Below are positions 56,635 to 64,000 of a stretch of DNA of 64,000 nt, one piece after another. Below the pieces are notes generated by a model. It saw only the letters and a list, made by a program, of their open reading frames with translations, ran no database searches and had not been told where the DNA came from. The stretch is from the NCBI RefSeq assembly GCF_005404815.1, contig NZ_BJDF01000003.1, positions 109,646-173,645 on the forward strand, written 5' to 3'. The translations under genes were made by a program, and so were the position numbers. The stretch is from Companilactobacillus huachuanensis. Lineage in GTDB: Bacteria; Bacillota; Bacilli; Lactobacillales; Lactobacillaceae. The first letter of the stretch is position 1. Each line of letters opens with the position of its first letter.

Positions 56635-59373
56635 ATGTCTAAAAAGGGATTTATTTTTGCTGCGGCGATTGGCATGGCTTCGGTAACACTTATTTGTACT
56701 AATCATTTGGATTATCAAGTTGTGCATGCTGAGGTAAAAACTGAAACAGTTTCTATGTCACAAAATATTACTGATTTTGAAAAGAATCAGGAATCAACGG
56801 CACTATTTCCTGAGGGATTATTGAAATGGAGTCCCCAGTCGGATCCAGATGCGGATTATAATGTTTCGAATGTGAAATTGGCAAAGCGTTCTCAAGGAAA
56901 TAAAGTTAATGACTATCAAAATCCAGATGCCAAAGTGTTGTCGATTGCTATTACGAATCAACACACTGCAGGGACACCATCTCAAGGTGATAGTAACAAG
57001 GCAGTCTATAATTTCACTAATTGGCAATATGTAGACACCTTGGTTGCTTGGGCGGGTTCGTCAGGTGAAGGTATTATTGTTCCGCCAAGTGGTGATTTGA
57101 CAGATGCGGCGCATAGAAATGGCGTGCCAGTGGTTGGAACAGTCTTTTTCCCACCTTCAGTATATGGAGGCAAAACCGAGTGGGTTAAACAGTTTACTCA
57201 AAAGGATGAAAATGGAAACTTCATTGTAGCCGATAAATTAATCGAGATGGCTGATTATTATGGTTTTGACGGTTGGTTTATCAATGAAGAGACTGATGTT
57301 GATGAACATACAGCTCATGATTTAAGAGATATGATGGTTTATTTAAATGATCACAAGAAGCCAAATCATCAGGTTATCTGGTACGATGCGATGTTACCTT
57401 CTGGGGATGTTACTTGGCAGGGTGCGTTGAATGATAAAAATAGTTCTTTCTTCCAACAAGGTGATAAAAGTATTGCTGATAAAATGTTTATTGATTTTCG
57501 TTGGACGAAGGACAAGTTGACTTCATCAAATAAAGAAGCTTTGGATTTAGGCCGTGATCCGTATGACCTCTTCGCAGGTATAGATCTGCAGGCAAACGGT
57601 ATCAATAGTTCCAGAAATCCTGAGATGCTGCTGGATGAAAGTGGCAAGTTAAAAACGTCAATTGGCTTATATTGTCCTGACTGGACGTTACGAGATGGTG
57701 CTAATTACGATGTCGACAAGTATTGGGAAAACGAACAAAAGATGTGGACCAATGCTAATAATGACCCAAGAAAAGTGGATCAGTCGCAAAAATGGCAGGG
57801 GATTTCTAAGTATGTAGTCGAGAAAACGCCCGTAACGCAATTTCCATTTGTTACCAATTTCAATGTTGGTAATGGTGATAAGTATTATAAGAATGGTCAA
57901 TTAATGGTCCCAGGAACATATAACAATCGTAGTATTCAAGATATTTTACCTACATACAGGTGGATACTTGATAATGCTAAGGGCAATAATCTCTCGGCTA
58001 AGTTCAGTTACAAGGATGCGTTTAATGGAGGATCTTCTGTTGAATTATCCGGTAATATGAAAAATAATGCGGCAAGTTATATCAAATTGTATGCTTCAGA
58101 CTTGAAGGCAACAGGAAGTGAGTCAGCTAAAATTGTTGTTAAAGGTGAAAAGAACCTTCAATTAGTATTGACTGATGAGAATGATAAAAAAATCACTTTG
58201 GATGCCAATAAATATAGCGACATTAATGGCTGGCATGAATATGGATTTAGTCTGTCTAAATTGGCAGGGAAAACAATTAAGTCAATTGGTTTAAATGTCT
58301 ATGGAAAGACAGGTGAAAATCAAGTAAATATTGGTTCCATGACGTTTAGCAATGGTCAATCCCAAAGAATAAATTCTGTGACAGGTCTAAAAGTTCAGGG
58401 CAAAACAGTTACCGATGACATGACTGAAAATGTTCGTTTACAGTGGGATAAACCTAATGATGATACGGCTGGGTACAACATTTATCTAAGAAAACCAAAC
58501 GGTCATACAACATTAGCTGGAACAACCTCCAATAATGCTTTTACAGTAATGAATGAAAAAAGAACTGAAGGTGTAAGTGAATATATCGTCACACCAAAGG
58601 ATATATTCAATAATGAATATGCTTATAAATCAGCCACAACTAGCTATACATTTAATGTATTGGAAAAGCCTGAAGCAACATTTAGCTCCAGTTCAACATT
58701 TGTGAAGGCTGGCGAAGAGGTTAATTTGAGTGCTAAGGTTTCACCATCAACGCAAAATATTGAATGGGAAATACCAGGCGCAGAAGTTGTTTCTCAAAGT
58801 GAAAAAGGGATCACTGTCAAATTCGCTAAGGCCGGTCAATATTCTGTTAATTGTAAAGTAACAAATGCGTCCGGAACTATTGAAGTTAAAAAAGACGATT
58901 ACATCACAGTCTATGATGAATCGGCCGGGTATAGCGTTCAGGATTTGACTAAGTTAGACGGAGTCAGTGCAACTGAAGGGTCCGGATTTACGAACGAAAA
59001 TGAAGACTACTCACATGCAATCGACGGAGATTTAACAACCAAGTGGTGTGATAACTCACATGAAAATCCATTTATGATTGTAGATCTCGGAAATACTAAG
59101 ACAATTACTGGCTTTGAACTGTACAATGCAGCTACCGGTGGTGAGGATAGTAGTTGGAATACCAAAGATTATGATATTTTGGTAAGCAATGACAAGCAAA
59201 ACTGGACGACCGTTGTCGAACATAGAAATAACACCTTGGATATTAGTAAAGATGCTATTTCAAAAGTTGAAGGTCGCTATGTGAAATTATTTATTCACAA
59301 GGCAGAACAGTCAGGCAATACTGCCAGAATTTATGGATTTAAAATTATGGGTGTTGATCAGACCGGAGTTTAA
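56635..59373 (+). CDS. Secreted GH85 endo-beta-N-acetylglucosaminidase
   Basis: A 912-residue extracellular enzyme that cuts between the two core GlcNAc residues of N-glycans. The signal peptide ends near residue 32 (VVHAEV). The GH85 barrel (about 60-440) has the catalytic pair in FDGWFINEETD: Asn217 and Glu219 of the N-x-E motif. It also has VIWYDAMLPSGDVTWQGALN. After a jelly-roll region come an Fn3-like domain (about 585-680), a PKD-like domain (about 685-760) and a C-terminal F5/8-type sugar-binding module (about 770-905). No LPXTG or SLAP anchor is present, so it is probably released or held by its binding module. The ribosome binding site is gagggg. Confidence 0.92.
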   Translation: MSKKGFIFAAAIGMASVTLICTNHLDYQVVHAEVKTETVSMSQNITDFEKNQESTALFPEGLLKWSPQSDPDADYNVSNVKLAKRSQGNKVNDYQNPDAKVLSIAITNQHTAGTPSQGDSNKAVYNFTNWQYVDTLVAWAGSSGEGIIVPPSGDLTDAAHRNGVPVVGTVFFPPSVYGGKTEWVKQFTQKDENGNFIVADKLIEMADYYGFDGWFINEETDVDEHTAHDLRDMMVYLNDHKKPNHQVIWYDAMLPSGDVTWQGALNDKNSSFFQQGDKSIADKMFIDFRWTKDKLTSSNKEALDLGRDPYDLFAGIDLQANGINSSRNPEMLLDESGKLKTSIGLYCPDWTLRDGANYDVDKYWENEQKMWTNANNDPRKVDQSQKWQGISKYVVEKTPVTQFPFVTNFNVGNGDKYYKNGQLMVPGTYNNRSIQDILPTYRWILDNAKGNNLSAKFSYKDAFNGGSSVELSGNMKNNAASYIKLYASDLKATGSESAKIVVKGEKNLQLVLTDENDKKITLDANKYSDINGWHEYGFSLSKLAGKTIKSIGLNVYGKTGENQVNIGSMTFSNGQSQRINSVTGLKVQGKTVTDDMTENVRLQWDKPNDDTAGYNIYLRKPNGHTTLAGTTSNNAFTVMNEKRTEGVSEYIVTPKDIFNNEYAYKSATTSYTFNVLEKPEATFSSSSTFVKAGEEVNLSAKVSPSTQNIEWEIPGAEVVSQSEKGITVKFAKAGQYSVNCKVTNASGTIEVKKDDYITVYDESAGYSVQDLTKLDGVSATEGSGFTNENEDYSHAIDGDLTTKWCDNSHENPFMIVDLGNTKTITGFELYNAATGGEDSSWNTKDYDILVSNDKQNWTTVVEHRNNTLDISKDAISKVEGRYVKLFIHKAEQSGNTARIYGFKIMGVDQTGV

Positions 59374-59412
59374 GATTTTTTCATTATATCCGACTGAGAC
59401 ATTCTTTTAAAA

Positions 59413-59458
59413 TAAAAGGTCAAACGTACATCGAAGAAATGTAGGCTTGGCCTTTTTT
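59413..59458 (+). terminator. Terminator after the GH85 gene
   Basis: aaggtcaa...tacat pairs with atgta...ttggcctt, followed by tttt. Confidence 0.85.
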
Positions 59459-59469
59459 GGTTTGTAATT

Positions 59470-59775
59470 ATTTAGTTAGGGATTCCGTTTCCAGAGCTGA
59501 GAGTATTCAATTGCTGCGCGGAACGGCCCGAGCCAGAAAGCGGTCTCGAACCTCGGTTGAAGCCTCGCAAAATCCGCGAGTCTTCAACACGCCCGGTGGT
59601 GTAATTGCTAAAGCAATAACGCCACTTTCGCTGCAAATGAATACTCTCAGCTCTTCCAGCTAGTTTATTTTTTATCAGACAATGAAACGAAGACTTCTGG
59701 GTTATTTATATAAATTAGCTCTAGGTATGTAATAACAATGGTTATATTTATTTTTCAAACATCAATCTTCAGTTT
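59470..59775 (-). repeat. Dispersed structured repeat, near full-length copy
   Basis: The right end is ttagttagg, followed by the core with outer stem gagctgagagtattcaattgc and three hairpins, to 59664. The left domain in reverse (aattagctctaggtatgtaa, caatggttatattt) ends in caatcttcagttt. The ends are weakly matched inverted repeats. Confidence 0.85.
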
Positions 59776-59799
59776 ATAAATAAAGGCTACAAGTTTGGC

Positions 59800-59935
59800 G
59801 AATTACGCCGTCTCCAGAGCTAGAAAATATTCACAGGCCGAGTGGAACGGCCAGAGTCTAAGAGTTGATCAGGAACCTTAGATTGTTCTGTTGTAAAAGC
59901 TACATCTAGGATTTTTACAACGGTTATTCATCAGT
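59800..59935 (-). repeat. Degenerate copy of the dispersed repeat
   Basis: It begins gccgtctccagagctagaaa with a gagtggaacggccagagtct stretch like the core. It then runs into a different hairpin (ttgtaaaagc and cggttttacaa-like arms), with no left stem half. Confidence 0.55.
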
Positions 59936-59963
59936 TAACTAAAATAGTAAGTAAAAAATACCC

Positions 59964-60139
59964 TAGCCGGAGGTTGTCAGTAATATAGTCCAGCAGTGAA
60001 AGTGGCGTTAAGGCTTTAGCCTTTACACCACAGGACGATTTTGAGACGCGGTTTTCGGCTCAAAATCGAGGGTCGAGACCGCATTTCGGCTCGAGCCGGT
60101 CCCACAGCAGGACTATATTACTGACAACCGGAGGCGGCC
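59964..60139 (+). repeat. Most diverged copy of the structured repeat, perfectly paired outer stem
   Basis: ggttgtcagtaatatagtcc (59972-59991) is the exact reverse complement of 60110-60129, a 20-bp stem of a sequence not found in other copies. Inside are gtggcgttaaggc with gcctttacaccac, gattttgagacg with cggctcaaaatc, and ggtcgag with ctcgagcc. All three keep the family's fixed mismatches or bulge. Its 3' end lies about 40 bp before the transporter promoter. Confidence 0.87.
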
Positions 60140-60179
60140 AAAAAAATGATATATCAATTTAATTTTTTTTAATACTTTC

Positions 60180-60243
60180 CTAGAATTTGTATAACAAATA
60201 TAGAATATGTAACTTATTCCGCCCCTTATGTAAGCGCTATAAT
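60180..60243 (+). promoter_or_regulatory. Activator-type promoter of the N-glycan ABC operon
   Basis: TAGAATTTGTATAAC (60181) and TAGAATATGTAAC (60201) are direct repeats 20 bp apart. TATGTAAGCG follows 26 bp after the second TAG, and -10 TATAAT is at 60238-60243. The -35 position holds tattcc, which is poor. TGTAAGCGCTATAA, a cre-like site, overlaps the -10. Confidence 0.68.
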
Positions 60244-60285
60244 TTTGCTTGTAAGTTAATTAAAAGGGGAGGAGGAAAAAAGAGA

Positions 60286-61260
60286 ATGGAGAATGACGTA
60301 AATCCAGAAGAAATCAAAAAGGTTTCACATCCAAAAAAGCCAAAAGAAGGTTTCTTCTATAATGTATTCCATAATGGTCCATTTCTATTGTTTGCTTTAC
60401 CTGGTGCCATTTGGATGATCTTCTTCTTTTATATTCCTGTTTTTGCTAACGTAGTGGCGTTTAAGGAGTTTCATTTTTCACCAGACGGATTTCTAGCAAG
60501 TTTGATGCAAAGTAAGTGGGTCGGATTTGAAAACTTCAAGTTCCTTTTTACATCAGATGCTGCCTGGTTGATAACTAAGAATACATTATTGTATAACTTA
60601 GGATTTATTTCCTTAAACCTAATCATCTCGGTGTTCTTCGCTATTATTATGAGTGAATTAAGGCACAAGAGATTGGTTAAGGTTTACCAAACATCGATGC
60701 TTCTGCCTTATTTCTTATCATGGGTTATCATTGGATACTTTGTAATGGCATTCTTGAACCCAGATAAAGGTTTGTTGAACATGATGCTACACACAGATAT
60801 TAACTGGTACGCGGAACCTAAGTATTGGCCATTTATCTTACTCTTCATCGGAACGTGGAAAGGTATTGGCTATAACAGTATTCTATACTTTGCAACTGTT
60901 ATGGGAATTGATCCGACATACTATGAAGCAGCTACAGTTGATGGCGCGAATAAGTGGCAACAAATTAAGAACATTACAATTCCACAATTAGTTCCACTTA
61001 TGACTTTGATGTCGATCTTAGCAGTTGGTAATATCTTCCGTGCCGATTTTGGATTGTTCTATCAAGTCCCACAGAATTCAGGTGCCTTATATAATGTAAC
61101 CTCAGTTCTTGATACATATATCTTTAACGGTTTAACATCCACTGGTGATATTGGTATGTCTAGTGCTGCCAGTCTTTACCAATCAGTTGTAGGATGTGTC
61201 CTCTTAGTTTCAACAAATGCGCTTGTTAGAAAACTTGATGGCGAGTCAGCACTATTTTAG
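60286..61260 (+). CDS. Sugar ABC permease, LplB type
   Basis: A 324-residue permease with six helices of the COG4209 family. After a basic, Lys-rich cytoplasmic start comes HNGPFLLFALPGAIWMIFFFYIPV-like sequence (LFALPGAIWMIFFFYIP). The EAA loop is YYEAATVDGANKWQQIKNITIPQL, with its conserved EAA...G. The start at 60286 follows ggggaggagg; longer frames upstream would run through the promoter. Streptococcal relatives (NgtP1) import N-glycans. It is the first gene of an operon with a second permease and a lipoprotein. Confidence 0.9.
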   Translation: MENDVNPEEIKKVSHPKKPKEGFFYNVFHNGPFLLFALPGAIWMIFFFYIPVFANVVAFKEFHFSPDGFLASLMQSKWVGFENFKFLFTSDAAWLITKNTLLYNLGFISLNLIISVFFAIIMSELRHKRLVKVYQTSMLLPYFLSWVIIGYFVMAFLNPDKGLLNMMLHTDINWYAEPKYWPFILLFIGTWKGIGYNSILYFATVMGIDPTYYEAATVDGANKWQQIKNITIPQLVPLMTLMSILAVGNIFRADFGLFYQVPQNSGALYNVTSVLDTYIFNGLTSTGDIGMSSAASLYQSVVGCVLLVSTNALVRKLDGESALF

Positions 61261-61275
61261 GAAGGAGAATTGAAA

Positions 61276-62205
61276 TTGATTAATAAAAAGAAGAAAAAGA
61301 AAATAGATAGTGTTTCAGTTCACTCCTTTAGTAAAGGTGCTGACTTATTCTTCAACATAGTCGTAGCAATATTTGCCATATCATGTTTGATTCCGTTGTT
61401 CTTCGTTGTTGTCATTTCATTAACGGATGAAAATGCTTTAGCAACATATGGTTACAGACTTTGGCCTAAGGTTTGGAGTTTTGCCGGTTACAGATATCTT
61501 GCAACTATGGGTGGAGAACTACTAAGATCACTTTGGATTTCAATCTTAGTTACGGTTGTTGGTACGTTGATAAATTCAACATTCACATCAACTTATGCCT
61601 ATGCAATTTCAAGAAACACATTTAAGTATCGTCGTTTCTTTACAGTTTTCTGTCTGATCACAATGCTGTTCTCACCAGGTATGGTTGCTAACTATATCGT
61701 TGTAACTAACTTCTTGCACTTGAAAGATACACTTTGGGCTTTGATTTTGCCAATGGCTGTTAGTCCATTCAATATCATCGTTATGCGGACCTTTTTCAAA
61801 CGACAGGTTTCAGAGTCAATTATTGAATCCGCCCGAATTGATGGTGCAAGTGAGTTAAGAATCTTTACACAAATCGTTATTCCACTTGCAGTACCTGGTA
61901 TTGCTACAATCAGTTTATTCGCAGCATTAGGTTATTGGAATGACTGGTTTAACGCTTTGCTATATATTCAAAGTGACAACTTGATTCCATTGCAATACTT
62001 ATTGATGAAGATTCAAGCAAATATCGAAATGCTTTCAGCAAGTTCTGGTATGGGTTCACAATTCGGTGGCAGTTTACTAGCAATTCCGAAAGAAGCAACA
62101 AGAATGGCCATGGTTGTTATTGCTACATTACCAATTGCAGTCAGCTATCCATTCTTCCAAAAATACTTCGTCCGTGGTCTAACCATCGGTGGTGTTAAAG
62201 AGTAA
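61276..62205 (+). CDS. Sugar ABC permease, LplC/YtcP type
   Basis: A 309-residue permease of the COG0395 family with six helices. It has DENALATYGYRLWPKVWSF near the start and the EAA loop ESARIDGASELRIFTQIVIPL. Its C terminus YPFFQKYFVRGLTIGGVKE is the typical end of this family. I choose TTG 61276, because gaaggag lies 8 bases upstream; TTG 61270 is too close to it. It pairs with the LplB-type permease, and an ATPase such as the MsmK homologue at 44-45 kb must supply energy. Confidence 0.9.
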   Translation: MINKKKKKKIDSVSVHSFSKGADLFFNIVVAIFAISCLIPLFFVVVISLTDENALATYGYRLWPKVWSFAGYRYLATMGGELLRSLWISILVTVVGTLINSTFTSTYAYAISRNTFKYRRFFTVFCLITMLFSPGMVANYIVVTNFLHLKDTLWALILPMAVSPFNIIVMRTFFKRQVSESIIESARIDGASELRIFTQIVIPLAVPGIATISLFAALGYWNDWFNALLYIQSDNLIPLQYLLMKIQANIEMLSASSGMGSQFGGSLLAIPKEATRMAMVVIATLPIAVSYPFFQKYFVRGLTIGGVKE

Positions 62206-62237
62206 CTTTATAAAAAATCAGTATCGGGGGATACGAA

Positions 62238-63692
62238 ATGAAAAAATGGGTTAAACGTGCCGTAGGGTTGTCACTTTTAGCTATCACAGCTGTAGGATTA
62301 ACGGCTTGTGGATCAAAGAAATCAGCTAGTGACAATGGCACACCAACATTGTTAATGTATCAAATTGGTGATAAACCAAAAAATTATGATAAGTTAATTG
62401 CTAATACTAATAAGGTCCTTGAAAAGAAAGCTGGAGCTAAACTGAAGATTCAATATATCGGCTGGGGCGATTACAAGCAAAAGATGTCAGTTATCGTTTC
62501 ATCTGGTGAAAAGTACGATATTGCCAAAGCTGATAACTATGCCGTTAATGCTCAAAAGGGTGCTTATACAGATTTAACTTCATTATTACCTAAGTATGCT
62601 AAGTCAGCTTATGATGATTTAGATCCGGCTTATATCAAAGGTAACAAGATTGACGGCAAGCTATATACAATGCCTATCAATTCCAATATCTATTCGACAC
62701 AAGTTATCTCATTTAATAAAAAATACTTAGACAAATACAATATTAATGTTGATAACATCAATTCATATGATGATTTAGAGAGCGCATTTAACCAATTCCA
62801 TTCTCAAAATAAGAAAGTTTTAACATTCTCAACTGGACCTAATTTACGTATCGGTTCCAACCTTGATTTTGCAATCGACCAAAACTATCCATTTGCAGTT
62901 AATGCAGTCGATAGTGGTAAAAAGATCATTAACCCCTATGATGATCCAGCCTACCTAGCAACATTGAAGAAGTTCCACGAATATTACAAGAAGGGCTACA
63001 TTGCTAAAGATGCAGCAACTGACAACACAGATCGTCCTTTGAGTGGTGACACATGGTTTGCAAGACAAGAAACACAAGGACCATTTGATTACGGTGACCA
63101 TCAATTATCACAAACAGCTGGACAAGAAATTGTTTCAAGAGCAGTTAGTCCTGCAATCAAGTCAACAGCTCAAGCACAAATGTACAACTATGTTGTAAGT
63201 AACAATTCTGACAATAAAGAAAAAGCTGTTAAAGTTCTTGGTGTTATGAACAGTGACCCTGAAGTTCTAAACGGTTTGGTTTATGGTGAAAAAGGTAAGG
63301 CTTGGAAGTATGTTGAAGACGACAAACGTGTTGAACTACTTAAAGGCTACAAAGAAAATTATCATTCAGCACCATGGCAAACAGGTGATAACAACAAGAT
63401 TACACCGACAAAGAATATAACCGATGAAATGGTTCAAACACGTATCCAAGATACAAAAGACGCCATCACATCTCCAATCCTTGGATTCCAATTCAAGACA
63501 AAGAACGTTAAGACAGAATTAACAAATATTTCAAATGTTATGAACAAGTACTTAGCAGGTCTACAAACAGGTACATCAGATCCAGAAACAACAATTCCTA
63601 AGATGAATAAAGAATTGAAGAAAGCTGGATATGACAAGGTACAAAAGGAAATGCAATCACAATATGATACTTTCCTAAAGGACCAAAAATAG
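62238..63692 (+). CDS. Sugar-binding lipoprotein of the N-glycan ABC transporter
   Basis: A 484-residue extracellular solute-binding protein. The lipobox is GLTACGSK, with lipid-modified Cys24. A two-lobe fold of the LipO/LplA type follows (QIGDKPKNYDKLIANTNKVL, GYIAKDAATDNTDRPLSGDTW). The C-terminal DUF3502-like part contains ILGFQFKTKNVKTELTNISNVMNKYLAGL in family-typical form. The pneumococcal relative NgtS binds complex N-glycans. Together with the secreted GH85 and the cytoplasmic mannosidases, a high-mannose GlcNAc1 glycan is the likely ligand; this is inferred from context. RBS is gggggat. Confidence 0.9.
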   Translation: MKKWVKRAVGLSLLAITAVGLTACGSKKSASDNGTPTLLMYQIGDKPKNYDKLIANTNKVLEKKAGAKLKIQYIGWGDYKQKMSVIVSSGEKYDIAKADNYAVNAQKGAYTDLTSLLPKYAKSAYDDLDPAYIKGNKIDGKLYTMPINSNIYSTQVISFNKKYLDKYNINVDNINSYDDLESAFNQFHSQNKKVLTFSTGPNLRIGSNLDFAIDQNYPFAVNAVDSGKKIINPYDDPAYLATLKKFHEYYKKGYIAKDAATDNTDRPLSGDTWFARQETQGPFDYGDHQLSQTAGQEIVSRAVSPAIKSTAQAQMYNYVVSNNSDNKEKAVKVLGVMNSDPEVLNGLVYGEKGKAWKYVEDDKRVELLKGYKENYHSAPWQTGDNNKITPTKNITDEMVQTRIQDTKDAITSPILGFQFKTKNVKTELTNISNVMNKYLAGLQTGTSDPETTIPKMNKELKKAGYDKVQKEMQSQYDTFLKDQK

Positions 63693-63727
63693 TTAAAACT
63701 CCCCAATGAGTACAAATATAAAAATAA

Positions 63728-63768
63728 TAAAGAGAGGCTGAGACGATGTCTCAACCTCTCTTTATTAC
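63728..63768 (+). terminator. Terminator after the sugar ABC operon
   Basis: aaagagaggctgaga pairs with tctcaacctctcttt around a short loop, followed by att. A strong 15-bp stem. Confidence 0.88.
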
Positions 63769-63786
63769 GTAATGTTTTAGGTAAGT

Positions 63787-63901
63787 ATGCCGTTTCCGTT
63801 TCCAGAGCTGAGAGTATTAATTTGCTGCGCGGAACGGCCCGAGCCAGAGTGCGGTCTCGAACCTCGGTTGAAGCCTCGCAAAACCTGCGAGTCTTCAACA
63901 C
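63787..63901 (-). repeat. Dispersed structured repeat cut by an IS3-family element
   Basis: It starts gccgtttccgtttccagagc, with a small duplication, and continues through the third and second hairpins. It stops at gtcttcaacac, where other copies go on with gcccggtgg. The IS end begins at the next base. Confidence 0.85.
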
Positions 63902-64000
63902 TGATCTGAACCCCGAAGTTTGGACACTTTTTTATGCAGCTTTTAATTCTGTTGATTCTCGATATTGAACAGGCGACATTCCACCTAAATCTGTTTTGAT
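63902..64000 (-). mobile_element. End of an IS3-family insertion sequence, runs off the window
   Basis: tgatctgaaccccgaagttt at the junction resembles an IS3-group terminal repeat. The transposase end lies 30 bp inside it. Confidence 0.8.
63932..64000 (-). CDS. IS3-family transposase, C-terminal 22 residues
   Basis: The minus-strand frame reads IKTDLGGMSPVQYRESTELK and ends AA-stop. The L-x-G-M-S-P-V-x-Y-R signature is the end of IS3-family OrfB integrase domains. The rest lies beyond the window, so intactness cannot be judged. Confidence 0.85.
   Translation of the reverse strand: MKTDLGGMSPVQYRESTELKAA

Overview
The window looks like the chromosome of a low-G+C lactic acid bacterium of the Lactobacillaceae. 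I would guess a Companilactobacillus-like species, but genus is only a guess. The evidence is the strong ggagg ribosome binding sites, PTS and GH1 sugar operons, paired LtaS proteins, SLAP-type surface domains and cre-like sites. No rRNA, tRNA, CRISPR array or prophage was seen.

Layout. 0-4 kb: the 3' end of a PL8 polysaccharide lyase, an FMN reductase, a 3D-domain wall protein with two WalR-type boxes, and a decayed IS4-family element. 4-7.1 kb: a compact TetR module with five identical-type operators, two tandem 36-residue membrane peptides and a fused ABC exporter. 7.5-13 kb: a beta-glucoside EIIBCA plus GH1 operon with a divergent RpiR regulator, then an MDR oxidoreductase. 13.3-20 kb: a LacI-controlled cluster of GH1, EIIC, EIIB, an epimerase, an RpiB isomerase and an unknown TIM-barrel-like protein. 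The cluster order resembles Listeria lmo0734-0739, as I recall it. 20-27 kb: D-2-hydroxyacid dehydrogenase, HAD hydrolase, a two-component system, a BspA/SLAP surface protein and a GyrI-like protein. 27.5-36 kb: two LtaS paralogues, VanZ, pgi and an L,D-transpeptidase.

36-63.7 kb is mainly a host N-glycan foraging locus: GH92 (frameshifted at CCC-UGA), a GntR regulator, GH125, GH38, an MsmK-type ATPase, a PucR-like regulator, a secreted GH85 endoglycosidase, and two permeases with a lipoprotein binding protein. Together these can cut high-mannose glycans outside the cell, import them and trim the mannoses inside. The regulator gene and the transporter operon share one unusual promoter layout. 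Inserted in this locus are an IS66 wreck (47.4-49.1 kb) and a folate operon (49.1-56.2 kb). The folate operon (three ABC-2 transporter genes, folB, folK, folE, folC, folP, nudix) sits behind a ZTP riboswitch with its own terminator.

The most unusual feature is a dispersed repeat family of about 185 to 315 bp. There are at least 17 full, degenerate or deleted copies, in both orientations and mostly just 3' of genes. Each good copy can fold into one outer stem enclosing three hairpins. Stem sequences change between copies with compensating changes, while particular mismatches stay fixed. Longer copies end in inverted repeats (AACTAAAGGTTGAAAG) that also bound the decayed IS4-family transposase at 3.0-4.1 kb. 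At the right edge, an IS3-family element interrupts one copy.
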